Counted from the stretch's first letter, positions 8,827 through 18,084 are shown. The stretch: DNA of 64,000 bases from an uncultured Flavobacteriales bacterium (GCA_913054135.1 CAJXJK010000011.1:62001-126000), one strand, 5' to 3'. Numbers and translations: made by a program. The notes: generated by a model not told the origin, from the letters alone.

Positions 8827-10062
8827 TTGACAAAAATCAAACCCTTTAAGGCTATTAGGCCAAGTCGTGACAAAGCCTATTTAGTTGCTACCAGGCCTTA
8901 TTACGCTTACAAAAAACACGTCTTAAAAGCCAAGCTAGAAAGTAATCCTTACACATACCTTCATGTAATTAACCCTGAGTTTCACGAAGATGATAGCACA
9001 GAACCAAATACAATTGAAAGGTATTTAAAATCAAGAGAGAAATTTGATGAATTTATTGAAGAAGGGGTTTTCATAAAAGACTCAACTGACTCATTGTATT
9101 TATATCGTCAAACTAAAAACGGACATGCTTTTTTAGGATTGATTGGAGGAGCCTCGGTAGATCAATACAACTCTGGGCACATTAAGAAGCACGAAGCTAC
9201 TATTACTTCGAGAGAAAAATTCTTCTCAGATTATTTAAGAACAGTTGAATGCAATGCTGAACCAGTATTGCTTTTTCATGAAGAAAAAAACGAACTCACT
9301 GAACTCTTAAATGAGTTGGCAAAGGCTCGCCCTGAATACGAGTTTTCAACTACTCAAAAAATCAAGCACGAAGTATGGCTCATTCAAGATCCCGAGCATT
9401 TGCAGAAGATCCAAGAAATCTATGCTTCTATTGAAGACGTTTACATAGCTGATGGACACCACAGATGTGCTTCTTCTGCTAGGTATTGTGCTGAAACAAA
9501 CTTAGACTCTGAAGAAATCAGAAGTCATTTCTTGGCTTATTTTATCTCAGAGACCAATATGGAAATCATGGATTACAACAGGTTAATTCATGACCTGCAT
9601 GGAATGACCAAAGATGAGTTCGTTCAGCAATTGAAATCCAAATTTAAAGTAACTGAAGTAGAAGATATTTCAACCTTTAAAAGAGAGCAGAACAACATTC
9701 TTCTTTACATCACAAAACATTGGTACAACATTGAGATTAGTGAAAACTTAATCGACAAGTCTGATGCAGTGAATAGTTTAGACACTGCCATACTTACCAA
9801 TAATATTCTCAGTCCCATCTTGAAAATTCAAGATTTAAAAACTGATAATCGAGTATCATTCATCAATGGTGTAAAAGGACTTGAAGGAATTGAGGAGAAA
9901 GTAAATCAAGGTTTTGCAATTTGTGGATTTGCTTTGAATCCGGTTTCAGTGAGTCAACTAAAAGCTGTTGCTGACAATAACCAAATCATGCCTCCGAAAT
10001 CTACTTGGATTGAACCTAAGCTTAGGTCCGGATTAACTATGTACCCTTTGAATAATGATTAA
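8827..10062 (+). CDS. DUF1015 family protein
   Basis: 411-residue protein of the DUF1015 family, widespread but without an established function. Recognisable features are the N-terminal P-F-K-A-I-R-P, the S-N-P-Y-T-Y-L-H-V-I-N-P-E segment, Y-R-Q-T-K-N-G-H, and I-A-D-G-H-H-R-C-A-S-S, the family's most conserved stretch, whose His and Asp residues suggest a catalytic or metal site. The start is TTG at 8827, supported by the -7 box upstream. Its last eight bases overlap the start of the YggS-like gene (ATGATTAA), so the two are coupled. In many genomes DUF1015 neighbours serine-biosynthesis genes; none is seen here. Confidence 0.85.
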   Translation: MTKIKPFKAIRPSRDKAYLVATRPYYAYKKHVLKAKLESNPYTYLHVINPEFHEDDSTEPNTIERYLKSREKFDEFIEEGVFIKDSTDSLYLYRQTKNGHAFLGLIGGASVDQYNSGHIKKHEATITSREKFFSDYLRTVECNAEPVLLFHEEKNELTELLNELAKARPEYEFSTTQKIKHEVWLIQDPEHLQKIQEIYASIEDVYIADGHHRCASSARYCAETNLDSEEIRSHFLAYFISETNMEIMDYNRLIHDLHGMTKDEFVQQLKSKFKVTEVEDISTFKREQNNILLYITKHWYNIEISENLIDKSDAVNSLDTAILTNNILSPILKIQDLKTDNRVSFINGVKGLEGIEEKVNQGFAICGFALNPVSVSQLKAVADNNQIMPPKSTWIEPKLRSGLTMYPLNND

Positions 10063-10711
10063 AGAGAATCTCGATTACATAAAATCATCTTTAAAGCCAG
10101 AGGTTACTTTAGTAGCGGTTTCAAAAACTAAGCCTATTCATATGCTTGAAGAAGCTTATGAGGCAGGACAAAGAGTTTTTGGTGAAAATAGAGTTCAAGA
10201 ATTGTGTGAAAAAGAAGCAGTTCTACCAAAGGACATTGAATGGCATATGATTGGACATCTTCAATCAAAGAAAGTCAAACAAATTGCAAGTTTTGTTTCT
10301 CTGATCCATGGAGTTGATTCTATCAAGCTTTTAATAGAGATTAACAAACAAGGTATTAAGAACAATCGCCGAATTCCAGTGCTATTACAATTTCACATTG
10401 CCGAAGAGACAAGCAAATTTGGATTTGTCATAGATGAAGACTGGGAAGAATTAAAGCGAATAAAAGTAGACGAATTAGAAGGTGTAGAACTCAAGGGAGT
10501 GATGGGCATGGCAACTTTTACTTCTGACCAAAGACAGGTGAGAGAAGAATTCAATGTGCTGAAGCAAATTCACACTAAGCTTCAGGCCGAAATGTTTGAT
10601 AATAGTTTTGATGTAATATCAATGGGAATGAGTGGAGACTATGAAGCCGCTATTTCAGCAGGAAGCACAATGATTAGAGTTGGTTCTTCAATCTTTGGAG
10701 CAAGAAACTAG
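10055..10711 (+). CDS. YggS/PLPBP family pyridoxal-phosphate homeostasis protein
   Basis: 218-residue PLP-binding protein of the YggS/PROSC family (single-domain alanine-racemase-like barrel). Lys24 in V-A-V-S-K-T-K-P is the Schiff-base lysine. Other family marks are F-G-E-N-R-V-Q-E, W-H-M-I-G-H-L-Q-S-K-K, and S-M-G-M-S-G-D-Y-E-A-A-I near the phosphate-binding end. Known members carry PLP and affect vitamin B6 and amino acid homeostasis without catalysing a clear reaction. It starts inside the end of the DUF1015 gene. Its TAG forms a shared CTAG with the stop of the opposing histidine kinase gene. Confidence 0.92.
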   Translation: MIKENLDYIKSSLKPEVTLVAVSKTKPIHMLEEAYEAGQRVFGENRVQELCEKEAVLPKDIEWHMIGHLQSKKVKQIASFVSLIHGVDSIKLLIEINKQGIKNNRRIPVLLQFHIAEETSKFGFVIDEDWEELKRIKVDELEGVELKGVMGMATFTSDQRQVREEFNVLKQIHTKLQAEMFDNSFDVISMGMSGDYEAAISAGSTMIRVGSSIFGARN

Positions 10712-12645
10712 GATTTAAATTCTATTGTAATAACAGCTCCTTCTTCATTCTTGAAATTTGCCTTACCACCAAGTTGTTCAGATAAAATATTTATCAACTC
10801 AACTCCTAAGGTCTCTTTATTGCCATTGATATATTCTTCAGGAATACCAGCTCCATTATCTCTAATAACCAATTGATACTCGTTCTCATTCTTTTGATCA
10901 AGAGAAATATCTATTTTCCCAATTTTTAGATCATTGAAGGCATATTTAACGGCATTCGTAATGGCTTCATTCAATATTAGCCCTAATGGAACCGCCACTT
11001 CAAGGTCAAATGAACAATTCGCATCTTTAACCGAGTATTCAATCATTGCATCCTCTTTAGTGAAAGACTTTATAATAGAATCTACTAACTCTCCAGCATA
11101 TTGGTCAAAGTCAATTTTCTTAACATCACTTTTACGATAAAGCATTTCATGAACTAAGGACATTGATTGAATCCTTCCCTGCGCATCAGTCAATACTTTT
11201 TTCCCACGCTCATCCTCTTCTATTCCGTGTTGCAGGTTTAATAAAGAAGATATAATTTGGAAGTTGTTTTTAACCCTGTGGTGAACCTCTTTAAATAAAA
11301 TTTTATTTTCATCAATCGACTCTGAGAGTTCAACGTTAGTTCTTTTGTTTCTTCTGTAAGCACTTGAGATAACTAAAATGACAAGTATTAGACAGACAAT
11401 TGAAACTAAGAAAAGCGTGTAAATCCAAATCTTCTTTTCGCTCTCTCCTTCAATTTGAAGTTCTAACTTTTCTTTTTCTTGAACGTTTCTTAAATTTTGA
11501 ATCTTGTGATTCAATTGATCCTCTTCTTTCTCGAAAAAATTAATGAATTCATTTACTATTTTTCTATCGTTTTTAACGTCAAGATCTTTCCTGTATTTCA
11601 ATGTTATTCTGAAATAATCATTTGCCAACTCAAAATCTCCTTTAAGTTGATAAGCATTTGCCAGCTGTTCATACAAATCAGCCTGATCTTTTTTAGGAAA
11701 GTCTTTCCTATAGGTTTCTTCTAAATTAGATAACAACTCAATTGCCTTATCAGCATTCTTAAGAGCTAAGTAACAGACAGCACGTTTAAAATTATTTCTA
11801 TCAATTTCAATTTGTGTGTCTAACACTTCAAACTTCTTATCAGACTCGTCAAGATATCTCAAGCATAATTTATATTTCCCTCTTCCGTAAGCTGCATCAG
11901 ATAATATCTGAAAGCTATAACCTAGAGTTCCATTTTGACCAAGACTTTTCTTAAGGTCCATACTTGCTATAGCCAAACTCTCAGTAGCGTCATAGTCTCC
12001 CAATCCAAAATAAGCTGCTCCCAAATTACCCAACACTACAGATCGAAGCATTTGAGCATCATACGTCTCTATTTTATCTGTAATCTTAAGAACTTTTTTG
12101 AAACTACGAATTGAACCACTGAAATCTTCTAAATTCAATAGAACCATTGCAATGCTTGCGTGACAGTATGCTCTATTCATTATCACTTGTTCACGATCAA
12201 CAGAAACATAAACATCAAAATGCTCATCAATTATTTTGGCTGCTTTTTTAAACTGAACCAATGCTTGAATATTATCTTCTCTATAGAGAAACATATTTCC
12301 TTGATTATACTCAGCAAAAAAGAATTCTAATGAATCGGGATATTCTTTTAAAATTTCAAGGGACTGATTTCCATATACAATTGAAGAATCGATTTCACCT
12401 TCGTAAAACTCACCTCTCGTTTTCAATTGAAGTGCTTTACCAAAATAATAGTGTGGCCGCATTTCTTTAGCTAATGCTAAACAAGAATCCATGTACAATC
12501 TTGAAGAATCAAGATTGGTACTCTGATATTTTACAGTGATGTCATGCAGCCGATTAAACTCCGCAATTTTTTGAGCAGAAGACTCTTGAGAATAGGAGTT
12601 GATTCCTATCAAGATGAAAATTGGTATGAAGACAAATTTTAGCAA
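10708..12645 (-). CDS. TPR-containing membrane sensor histidine kinase (HisKA_2 type)
   Basis: 645-residue kinase. A signal peptide (cut near S-Y-S-Q, residue 20) is followed by TPR repeats to about 350 placed outside the inner membrane, a coiled linker, one membrane helix (about 406-428), a HisKA_2 dimerisation domain with the phospho-acceptor in E-V-H-H-R-V-K-N-N (His455 or 456), and an ATPase domain with N-box (E-A-I-T-N-A-V-K-Y, about 560) and G1 box (D-N-G-A-G-I-P, about 597). The start is TTG at 12645, fixed by the signal peptide and a -7 box at 12681-12688. No response regulator is adjacent, so the partner is unknown. The TPR sensor probably binds a protein or peptide rather than a small ligand. 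Confidence 0.9.
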   Translation of the reverse strand: MLKFVFIPIFILIGINSYSQESSAQKIAEFNRLHDITVKYQSTNLDSSRLYMDSCLALAKEMRPHYYFGKALQLKTRGEFYEGEIDSSIVYGNQSLEILKEYPDSLEFFFAEYNQGNMFLYREDNIQALVQFKKAAKIIDEHFDVYVSVDREQVIMNRAYCHASIAMVLLNLEDFSGSIRSFKKVLKITDKIETYDAQMLRSVVLGNLGAAYFGLGDYDATESLAIASMDLKKSLGQNGTLGYSFQILSDAAYGRGKYKLCLRYLDESDKKFEVLDTQIEIDRNNFKRAVCYLALKNADKAIELLSNLEETYRKDFPKKDQADLYEQLANAYQLKGDFELANDYFRITLKYRKDLDVKNDRKIVNEFINFFEKEEDQLNHKIQNLRNVQEKEKLELQIEGESEKKIWIYTLFLVSIVCLILVILVISSAYRRNKRTNVELSESIDENKILFKEVHHRVKNNFQIISSLLNLQHGIEEDERGKKVLTDAQGRIQSMSLVHEMLYRKSDVKKIDFDQYAGELVDSIIKSFTKEDAMIEYSVKDANCSFDLEVAVPLGLILNEAITNAVKYAFNDLKIGKIDISLDQKNENEYQLVIRDNGAGIPEEYINGNKETLGVELINILSEQLGGKANFKNEEGAVITIEFKS

Positions 12646-12680
12646 ATGAATCTTTTACAAACTATACGACGATTTCTTAG

Positions 12681-12688
12681 CAAAGATA
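12681..12688 (-). promoter_or_regulatory. -7 box TATCTTTG before histidine kinase gene
   Basis: Exact TAnnTTTG on the minus strand, about 35 bases before the TTG start at 12645. It leaves a leader of roughly 30 bases and supports that start. Confidence 0.5.
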
Positions 12689-12761
12689 CGCGAATAGCAC
12701 CTTTTTTCAATTTATTTTAAAGCAAGAAGCCGTATTGCCTTTTTTTGAAGGTTCTATTACG

Positions 12762-12769
12762 TACTTTTG
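12762..12769 (+). promoter_or_regulatory. -7 box TACTTTTG before RlmI-like gene
   Basis: Exact TAnnTTTG. Its own last three bases are the TTG that would give the longest reading frame of the methyltransferase, showing that the longest frame is not the real protein. Confidence 0.5.
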
Positions 12770-12793
12770 GCAAACAATTCAAAAATTCGAAAA

Positions 12794-13975
12794 TTGAAAA
12801 CAGTTATCATCAAACCAGCCAAAGACAAGTCAATTGTAAGAAAACATCCATGGGTTTTTTCAGGAGCTATTAAAGCGACCGAAAGTAATCCGGTTGAAGG
12901 AGATTTGGTAACCGTAATTGCCAACAAAGGCCGCTTTTTAGGAATCGGTCATTACGCCGAAGGTTCAATTGCTGTTAGGATGCTGACCTTTGATGAGAAT
13001 GAAGAATTAGAAAACATTTATTTGAACCGCATTCAATCAGCCTATGATTTAAGAACTTCATTAGGTCTTACAAATAGTGAAGAAACTAATATTTTCAGAT
13101 TGGTGCATGCTGAAGGTGACAACCTTCCTGGTTTAATCATTGATCATTATGCAGGAAATTTAGTTGTTCAATGCCACAGTTTAGGGATGTTCAATGATGT
13201 TGAAAAAATCAAAGACGCTCTCTTAGCAGTTTTGGGAGACAAAGTGAACAGCATTTACATGAAGAGTGCTGCAACCTTACCTAAAGGAAATTCACTTTAT
13301 ACTGAAGATCAATATTTGCATGGCGAGGCAGAAATGCCTGTAGTTGCTTTAGAATACGGCAACAAATTCAATATTAATTGGATTACTGGTCAAAAGACTG
13401 GTTTCTTCATTGACCAAAGAGAGAATAGAGCATTGATCGGTAAATATTCGAAAGGAAAGAAGATGCTAAACACATTTTGTTATTCTGGCGGATTTTCAAT
13501 CTACGCGTTAAATCAAGGAGCTGAGGTCGTTCACTCGCTAGATTCTAGTGCAAAGGCTATAGAATTAGTTGATGACAATGTTAAACTTGGCGGATTTGAA
13601 GCTTCAAGACATGAATCATTTGTTGAGGATACAATGGACTACATCAAAGATTTAAAAGAAGATTACGATATCATCATTTTGGATCCTCCTGCTTTTGCTA
13701 AACATAGAAAAGCAAAACACAATGCCGTTCAAGGATACAAGCGATTAAATGCACATGCCATGAGACAAATTAAACCGGGAGGTTTAATTGTTACATTCAG
13801 TTGTTCTCAAGTGGTAGATAAAGTTCTTTTCACAAATACGATAATTGCAGCCGCTATTGCAGCTGAAAGAAAAGTCAGAATCATAGAACAGCTGCACCAA
13901 CCTGCTGATCACCCAATTAATGCTTATCATCCCGAGGGAGAATATTTAAAAGGACTGGTTGTTCATGTAGAATAA
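12794..13975 (+). CDS. Class I SAM-dependent rRNA methyltransferase (RlmI/RlmK-like)
   Basis: About 393 residues. The N-terminus is a PUA-type RNA-binding domain (K-H-P-W-V-F-S-G-A-I), followed by the EEHEE-like middle and a Rossmann methyltransferase with D-P-P-A-F-A (the 5-methylcytosine/RlmI-type DPP motif) and a late F-S-C-S-Q. Known relatives make m5C1962 in 23S rRNA. The reading frame extends to a TTG at 12767, but that codon is part of a -7 box, so the in-frame TTG at 12794 (M-K-T-V-I-I-K-P) is the likely start. The MATE gene begins two bases after its stop. Confidence 0.88.
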   Translation: MKTVIIKPAKDKSIVRKHPWVFSGAIKATESNPVEGDLVTVIANKGRFLGIGHYAEGSIAVRMLTFDENEELENIYLNRIQSAYDLRTSLGLTNSEETNIFRLVHAEGDNLPGLIIDHYAGNLVVQCHSLGMFNDVEKIKDALLAVLGDKVNSIYMKSAATLPKGNSLYTEDQYLHGEAEMPVVALEYGNKFNINWITGQKTGFFIDQRENRALIGKYSKGKKMLNTFCYSGGFSIYALNQGAEVVHSLDSSAKAIELVDDNVKLGGFEASRHESFVEDTMDYIKDLKEDYDIIILDPPAFAKHRKAKHNAVQGYKRLNAHAMRQIKPGGLIVTFSCSQVVDKVLFTNTIIAAAIAAERKVRIIEQLHQPADHPINAYHPEGEYLKGLVVHVE

Positions 13976-13976
13976 A

Positions 13977-15326
13977 ATGCTGAACCTATCCTATAAAAGT
14001 ATTCTTGCAATTGCTCTGCCTTTGATGTTCGGAACATTCGTTCAATCATTAATTGGTATCACAGATGGAGCCTTTGTAAGCGAATTGGGAAACACCTCAT
14101 ATAATGCTGTAGGTAACGGCAGTATTATTTATGTTGCTCTTTTCATGTTGGCGAGAGGAATATCAGACGGAACTCAAATCACAATTGCCAAAAAATTCGG
14201 AGAGAATAAAGAGAGTGAGATAGGTGAAGTATTATTTAACGCACAGTTTCTCCAACTAATTCTTTCTGGTCTCATATTTCTATCGTTCATCTTTCTTGGG
14301 GAGATATTTGTTCATGCCATTTGTGAATCCAAAGACTTAGCATTGGCCATGACCGATTTCCTGCAATATAGAAGTTGGGGGATTTTCTTTGCTGCCCTAT
14401 ATGTTACAATGTCTGCGTTTTACATAGGACTTGGAAAAACTCGAATTATCATAGCTGCTACACTCATTTTAGCACTGGTAAATATCTTTTTAGATTACTC
14501 CTTGATATTCGGGAATTTCGGTTTCCCCGAAATGGGAATGGTGGGCGCTCCATTAGCTTCTTCAATATCGGAAGCTGTTGCATTTACCTTCTTGTTTATG
14601 TATGCCCTTAAAGCTCCCAAATTCCAGAAATTCAACTACCATCTTAAACTCAAAGTTAAAAAGGCAATTAGAGTTCCTTTGTTTAAACTTTCAGGCCCAT
14701 TAATGCTCCAAGGCTTTGTTGCCTTATTTACCTGGTTAGTCTTTTTCAGCTTATTAGAACACCATGGTGCTGCTGACTTAGAAGTTGCTCATAATATTCG
14801 ATACATGTACTTCTTAGCCTTTGTTCCGATTTTTGGCTACGGAGCCGCCACTAAAACATTTGTGTCGAATTTGGTAGGAAGAAACGAACGTCATTTAATT
14901 CCTTTGATTCAAAGAAGAATTGCCCTCTTGTCAGGAATATCAATTCTTATCATATTTCATGGTGCCTTTCTGTACCCTGACTACCTAATAGGAATAGTAG
15001 AACATAATCCTGATATCACCCTAGAGATATTGCAAAATAGTGCAGATGCATTGCAGTTTGTCTCAGGCTCAATAATTCTTTATGCAATAATGGTGGTGCC
15101 TTTCAATTCAATTGCTGCTTTAGGTAAAACCAATCTGACTTTTGGAATTGAGGTGATGGCCATCATCCTCTACTTGATTGCGTGTTATTTCTTTATCGTT
15201 AAATGGAACTGGAACATTGTGAATGTTTGGTGGGTTGAATACATCTATTTTGGAACTATTGGTTTCGCCAGCATAGCTTATCTCTATATAAATCGAAAGA
15301 AATTAGGTCTTGAGCGCTCCAATTAA
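13977..15326 (+). CDS. MATE family efflux transporter
   Basis: 449 residues with twelve predicted membrane helices in two homologous halves; the first half opens A-L-P-L-M-F-G-T-F-V-Q-S and carries D-G-A-F-V and A-R-G-I-S-D-G-T-Q. This is the MATE branch of the MOP flippase superfamily, Na+- or H+-coupled exporters of organic cations and other compounds. The ATG follows the methyltransferase stop by one base, so the genes are probably co-transcribed. Substrate cannot be inferred. Confidence 0.88.
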   Translation: MLNLSYKSILAIALPLMFGTFVQSLIGITDGAFVSELGNTSYNAVGNGSIIYVALFMLARGISDGTQITIAKKFGENKESEIGEVLFNAQFLQLILSGLIFLSFIFLGEIFVHAICESKDLALAMTDFLQYRSWGIFFAALYVTMSAFYIGLGKTRIIIAATLILALVNIFLDYSLIFGNFGFPEMGMVGAPLASSISEAVAFTFLFMYALKAPKFQKFNYHLKLKVKKAIRVPLFKLSGPLMLQGFVALFTWLVFFSLLEHHGAADLEVAHNIRYMYFLAFVPIFGYGAATKTFVSNLVGRNERHLIPLIQRRIALLSGISILIIFHGAFLYPDYLIGIVEHNPDITLEILQNSADALQFVSGSIILYAIMVVPFNSIAALGKTNLTFGIEVMAIILYLIACYFFIVKWNWNIVNVWWVEYIYFGTIGFASIAYLYINRKKLGLERSN

Positions 15327-15348
15327 GAGCTTGATATTCAAATATTGA

Positions 15349-15356
15349 TATATTTG
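15349..15356 (+). promoter_or_regulatory. -7 box TATATTTG before universal stress protein gene
   Basis: Exact TAnnTTTG, 19 bases before ATG 15376. A TTG at 15331-15333 is present, but its spacing of 15 bases is short. Confidence 0.5.
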
Positions 15357-15375
15357 CCCTGCAAAACTATTTACC

Positions 15376-16206
15376 ATGTCTGACCAAAACGAAGATTTAT
15401 ACCTTGTTCCTTACGACTTTACTCATGTAACTGAAGAGGCATTACAATATGCTTTGAAACTTTCTCACATAGGAGGCGGAAAAGTTCTTTTAGGACATAT
15501 TGTTAAAAATGAGGATGACGTCTTAACGGCAGAATTAAAACTGGAAAAGGTTTTGAAAAATCTTAAAGATGCTGATCAAGAAAAAGTGTCCTACAAAGTA
15601 ATGGTCGGAAACATCTTTGAAGATTTAGACAAAATTGGCGACTTAACCGGAGCCTCCGTAATTGTTATGGGGACTCATGGCGTAACTGGTTTTCAAAAAC
15701 TATTTGGAAGCAATGCGCTCAAAGTAGTTTCTAGTTCTAGCATTCCATTCATTATTACTCAAGAAGATCAGAAAACTGACAAAATTGAGAACATAGTTCT
15801 TCCTTTCAGCTATGCGAAAGAAAGTGTACAGGTAACTCAGTTTGCGGCATCATTGGCTGAAAAGTATAACGCGGCTATTCATTTAGTTGGATACAGAGAT
15901 AAAGATGAATGGCTGTTAAGAGATATGAAAACCAATGAAGTGGTAATGAGAAAACATCTCACCCAACATAATGTTAAGCATGACATTATTAAATTGCCAG
16001 GAAAGGAATCATATGAAACTGAATTGATGAACTATGTAAAAGAATCTGGAGCCGATCTTATTGCTGCAGCTTATTTTTCACAAGGAATCAAATCGATTTT
16101 TCATTCTTTTTTAGAATCAATGATTACAAACGATCACAAAATTCCGGTTATAACAATCAATGCTCCTGACGTCATGTCTGTATCTGGATCATTCTTAACT
16201 GTATAA
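15376..16206 (+). CDS. Tandem universal stress protein
   Basis: 276 residues made of two UspA domains. The first (about 5-135) has D-F-T-H-V-T-E-E-A and the ATP-binding pattern G-T-H-G-V-T-G-F-Q-K-L-F-G-S. The second (about 140-265) keeps the fold outline but lacks the glycine-rich nucleotide loop (A-A-Y-F-S-Q-G-I-K-S-I-F-H-S instead), so probably only the first half binds ATP. Soluble and cytoplasmic; relatives help survival under stress. It has its own promoter and lies six bases upstream of fmt. Confidence 0.88.
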   Translation: MSDQNEDLYLVPYDFTHVTEEALQYALKLSHIGGGKVLLGHIVKNEDDVLTAELKLEKVLKNLKDADQEKVSYKVMVGNIFEDLDKIGDLTGASVIVMGTHGVTGFQKLFGSNALKVVSSSSIPFIITQEDQKTDKIENIVLPFSYAKESVQVTQFAASLAEKYNAAIHLVGYRDKDEWLLRDMKTNEVVMRKHLTQHNVKHDIIKLPGKESYETELMNYVKESGADLIAAAYFSQGIKSIFHSFLESMITNDHKIPVITINAPDVMSVSGSFLTV

Positions 16207-16212
16207 TTACTT

Positions 16213-17160
16213 ATGAATAAGAAAATTGTGTTCATGGGAACGCCCGACTTCGCGGTAGAATCCCTAAAAACAATTTTAGAAAGCGGCACTGAAGTAGCTG
16301 CTGTAATCACGGCACCCGATCGACCAGCAGGAAGAGGACAACAATTACGACAATCAGCCGTGAAAGAATTTGCTCTTACAAAAGGTATAAAGGTTCTTCA
16401 ACCTGAAAAATTAAAAGATCTTGACTTTATTGGCAAGCTTCGCAATATTGATGCAGAGCTATTTGTTGTAGTTGCTTTTAGAATGTTACCAGAAATAGTG
16501 TGGGATATGCCTAGAAAAGGTACAATCAACTTACACGGATCTTTACTTCCTAATTACCGAGGTGCTGCACCAATTAACTGGGCGGTAATGAATGGTGAGA
16601 AAAAAACAGGAGCGACCACCTTCTTTATTGAAAAAGAAATTGATACTGGTAAGATCATAGATAAAGTTATTATCCCGATTGCTGAAAATGAAACAGCTGG
16701 TGAAGTACATGACCGTTTGATGGTAGCAGGTGCAAAACTTCTTTCAAATACAGTTGAACAGATTCTAGAAGGTACGGTTGAAGCTACACCACAATCAGAC
16801 CTTATTAAAGGAGAGTTGAAAGAGGCTCCAAAGATTTTCAAAGCCGATTGTAAAATTGATTGGACAGATACTACCCAAAATATTCACAATAAGATCAGAG
16901 GCCTTTCTCCTTATCCAGCAGCCTGGACACAGATTCAAAAGGATGACAAAGTAAAATCAATCAAGCTATTTGAATGTTTGAAAGAAGTTACTGGTAAAAA
17001 TGAGAGTGGTAAAATTCAAATTGAGGAAGGAATTAAGTTCGGATGTTCTGATGGTTGGCTTATCATTAACACGCTTCAATTAGAAGGAAAGAAAAGAATG
17101 AAAGCAAAAGATTTTCTACAAGGAAATTCAAATAGCTTAATAGACGCGGTATTAGTTTAG
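16213..17160 (+). CDS. fmt: Methionyl-tRNA formyltransferase
   Basis: 315 residues, the usual length for Fmt. It transfers a formyl group from 10-formyl-tetrahydrofolate to Met-tRNA(fMet). The N-terminal formyltransferase domain shows V-F-M-G-T-P-D-F-A, the catalytic N-L-H-G-S-L-L-P-N-Y-R-G-A-A-P-I-N-W motif, and T-T-F-F-I-E-K-E-I-D-T-G with the conserved Asp. The C-terminal OB-like tRNA-binding domain runs from about 205 (G-L-S-P-Y-P-A-A-W-T). No def gene is beside it; upstream is a stress protein and downstream a small cupin. Confidence 0.97.
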   Translation: MNKKIVFMGTPDFAVESLKTILESGTEVAAVITAPDRPAGRGQQLRQSAVKEFALTKGIKVLQPEKLKDLDFIGKLRNIDAELFVVVAFRMLPEIVWDMPRKGTINLHGSLLPNYRGAAPINWAVMNGEKKTGATTFFIEKEIDTGKIIDKVIIPIAENETAGEVHDRLMVAGAKLLSNTVEQILEGTVEATPQSDLIKGELKEAPKIFKADCKIDWTDTTQNIHNKIRGLSPYPAAWTQIQKDDKVKSIKLFECLKEVTGKNESGKIQIEEGIKFGCSDGWLIINTLQLEGKKRMKAKDFLQGNSNSLIDAVLV

Positions 17161-17163
17161 CAG

Positions 17164-17568
17164 ATGAAAGCAGTATACCTAACAATTGTAGCCTTATCAT
17201 TCTCGGCAATTTCTTTTGCCCAGGACATCATCCATACCAAAAGTGAAACGCCTGATAAGGAATATCAAAACATATTGGTTCATACTTTAAGTGATGACGA
17301 AAACCAAACTTCGTTCATGATTTGGATTAAGAATGGAGTAAAGCTGCATAAGCACCTTGAACATACCGAAAACATCTATGTTTTAAAGGGAAAAGGTGAA
17401 ATGACAATCGGTGACGAAAAACTCGTCATTAAAAAAGGTGATTATTTCAGCATCAAAAAAAACACTCCACATGCTTTAAAAGTACTTTCGTCAAGTCCAA
17501 TGAAGGTTATATCGATACAATCTCCAAAGTTTATTGGCAAGGACAGAATATTCATAAATGAGGAATAA
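17164..17568 (+). CDS. Secreted cupin-domain protein
   Basis: 134 residues: signal peptide (S-A-I-S-F-A-Q, cut near 19) and one cupin 2 barrel. Cupin motif 1 appears as H-K-H-L-E-H-T-E-N-I-Y-V-L-K-G-K-G, motif 2 as K-G-D-Y-F-S-I-K-K-N-T-P-H-A. The His and Glu residues could hold a metal. The substrate is unknown; it may be a binding protein, an isomerase or a dioxygenase. The start is three bases after the fmt stop, so it is probably co-transcribed. Confidence 0.8.
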   Translation: MKAVYLTIVALSFSAISFAQDIIHTKSETPDKEYQNILVHTLSDDENQTSFMIWIKNGVKLHKHLEHTENIYVLKGKGEMTIGDEKLVIKKGDYFSIKKNTPHALKVLSSSPMKVISIQSPKFIGKDRIFINEE

Positions 17569-17663
17569 CCGCTAAAAACCTAGTAAAATCGCGGATTTCA
17601 GCCATGGTTATCAACATTTTGCCGAATTTATTAACAAAATGACCCCATTTTGCCCCGTATCCC

Positions 17664-17693
17664 TTGCGTGGTATGGATATTCAGATATATTTG
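17664..17693 (+). promoter_or_regulatory. HU gene promoter, TTG-N19-TATATTTG
   Basis: A -33 TTG (17664-17666) and an exact -7 TATATTTG (17686-17693) at 19-base spacing, a textbook Bacteroidota promoter. The leader would be about 40 bases and A-rich. Confidence 0.65.
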
Positions 17694-17736
17694 TCGTGTT
17701 ATTAAAAAATTGTTTAACCAAAAATTAAAATTGATT

Positions 17737-18009
17737 ATGAACAAATCAGAATTAGTAGATGCAATTGCATCAAAGTCAGGATTATCTAAAGCAGATTCAA
17801 AAAGAGCTTTAGAAGGATTTATCGCTTCAACAGAAGGAGCACTTAAAAAAGGAGACAAAATCTCTTTAGTTGGATTTGGATCTTTTTCTATCTCTAACAG
17901 AGCTGCTAGAACAGGAAGAAACCCACAAACTGGGAAAGAAATCAAAATTGCTGCTAAAAAAGTAGTTAAGTTCAAAGCAGGTGCTGATTTATCTAAAAAA
18001 GTAAACTAA
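17737..18009 (+). CDS. HU family DNA-binding protein
   Basis: 90 residues, the standard HU length. The start M-N-K-S-E-L-V-D-A-I-A, the G-F-G-S-F core (about residues 46-50), the arm motif R-N-P-Q-T-G-K-E-I-K-I, and the C-terminal F-K-A-G-A-D-L-S-K-K-V-N are all conserved. It bends DNA and compacts the nucleoid as a dimer. The frame stays open to 17650, but that extension crosses the promoter, so ATG 17737 is right. It is followed by a strong terminator. Confidence 0.95.
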   Translation: MNKSELVDAIASKSGLSKADSKRALEGFIASTEGALKKGDKISLVGFGSFSISNRAARTGRNPQTGKEIKIAAKKVVKFKAGADLSKKVN

Positions 18010-18029
18010 GAAACTTAGTTATAATTTTA

Positions 18030-18067
18030 AACCCTGTCTTGGTTCATCCGAGACAGGGTTTTTTATT
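18030..18067 (+). terminator. Terminator of HU gene
   Basis: Perfect 10-bp stem AACCCTGTCT / AGACAGGGTT around an 11-base loop, followed by TTTTATTTT. Confidence 0.9.
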
Positions 18068-18084
18068 TTCTATACATTCGTAAT

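Noticed and set aside
17650-17736. N-terminal extension of HU
   Set aside because: Crosses a complete promoter and is not seen in HU proteins of 90 residues.
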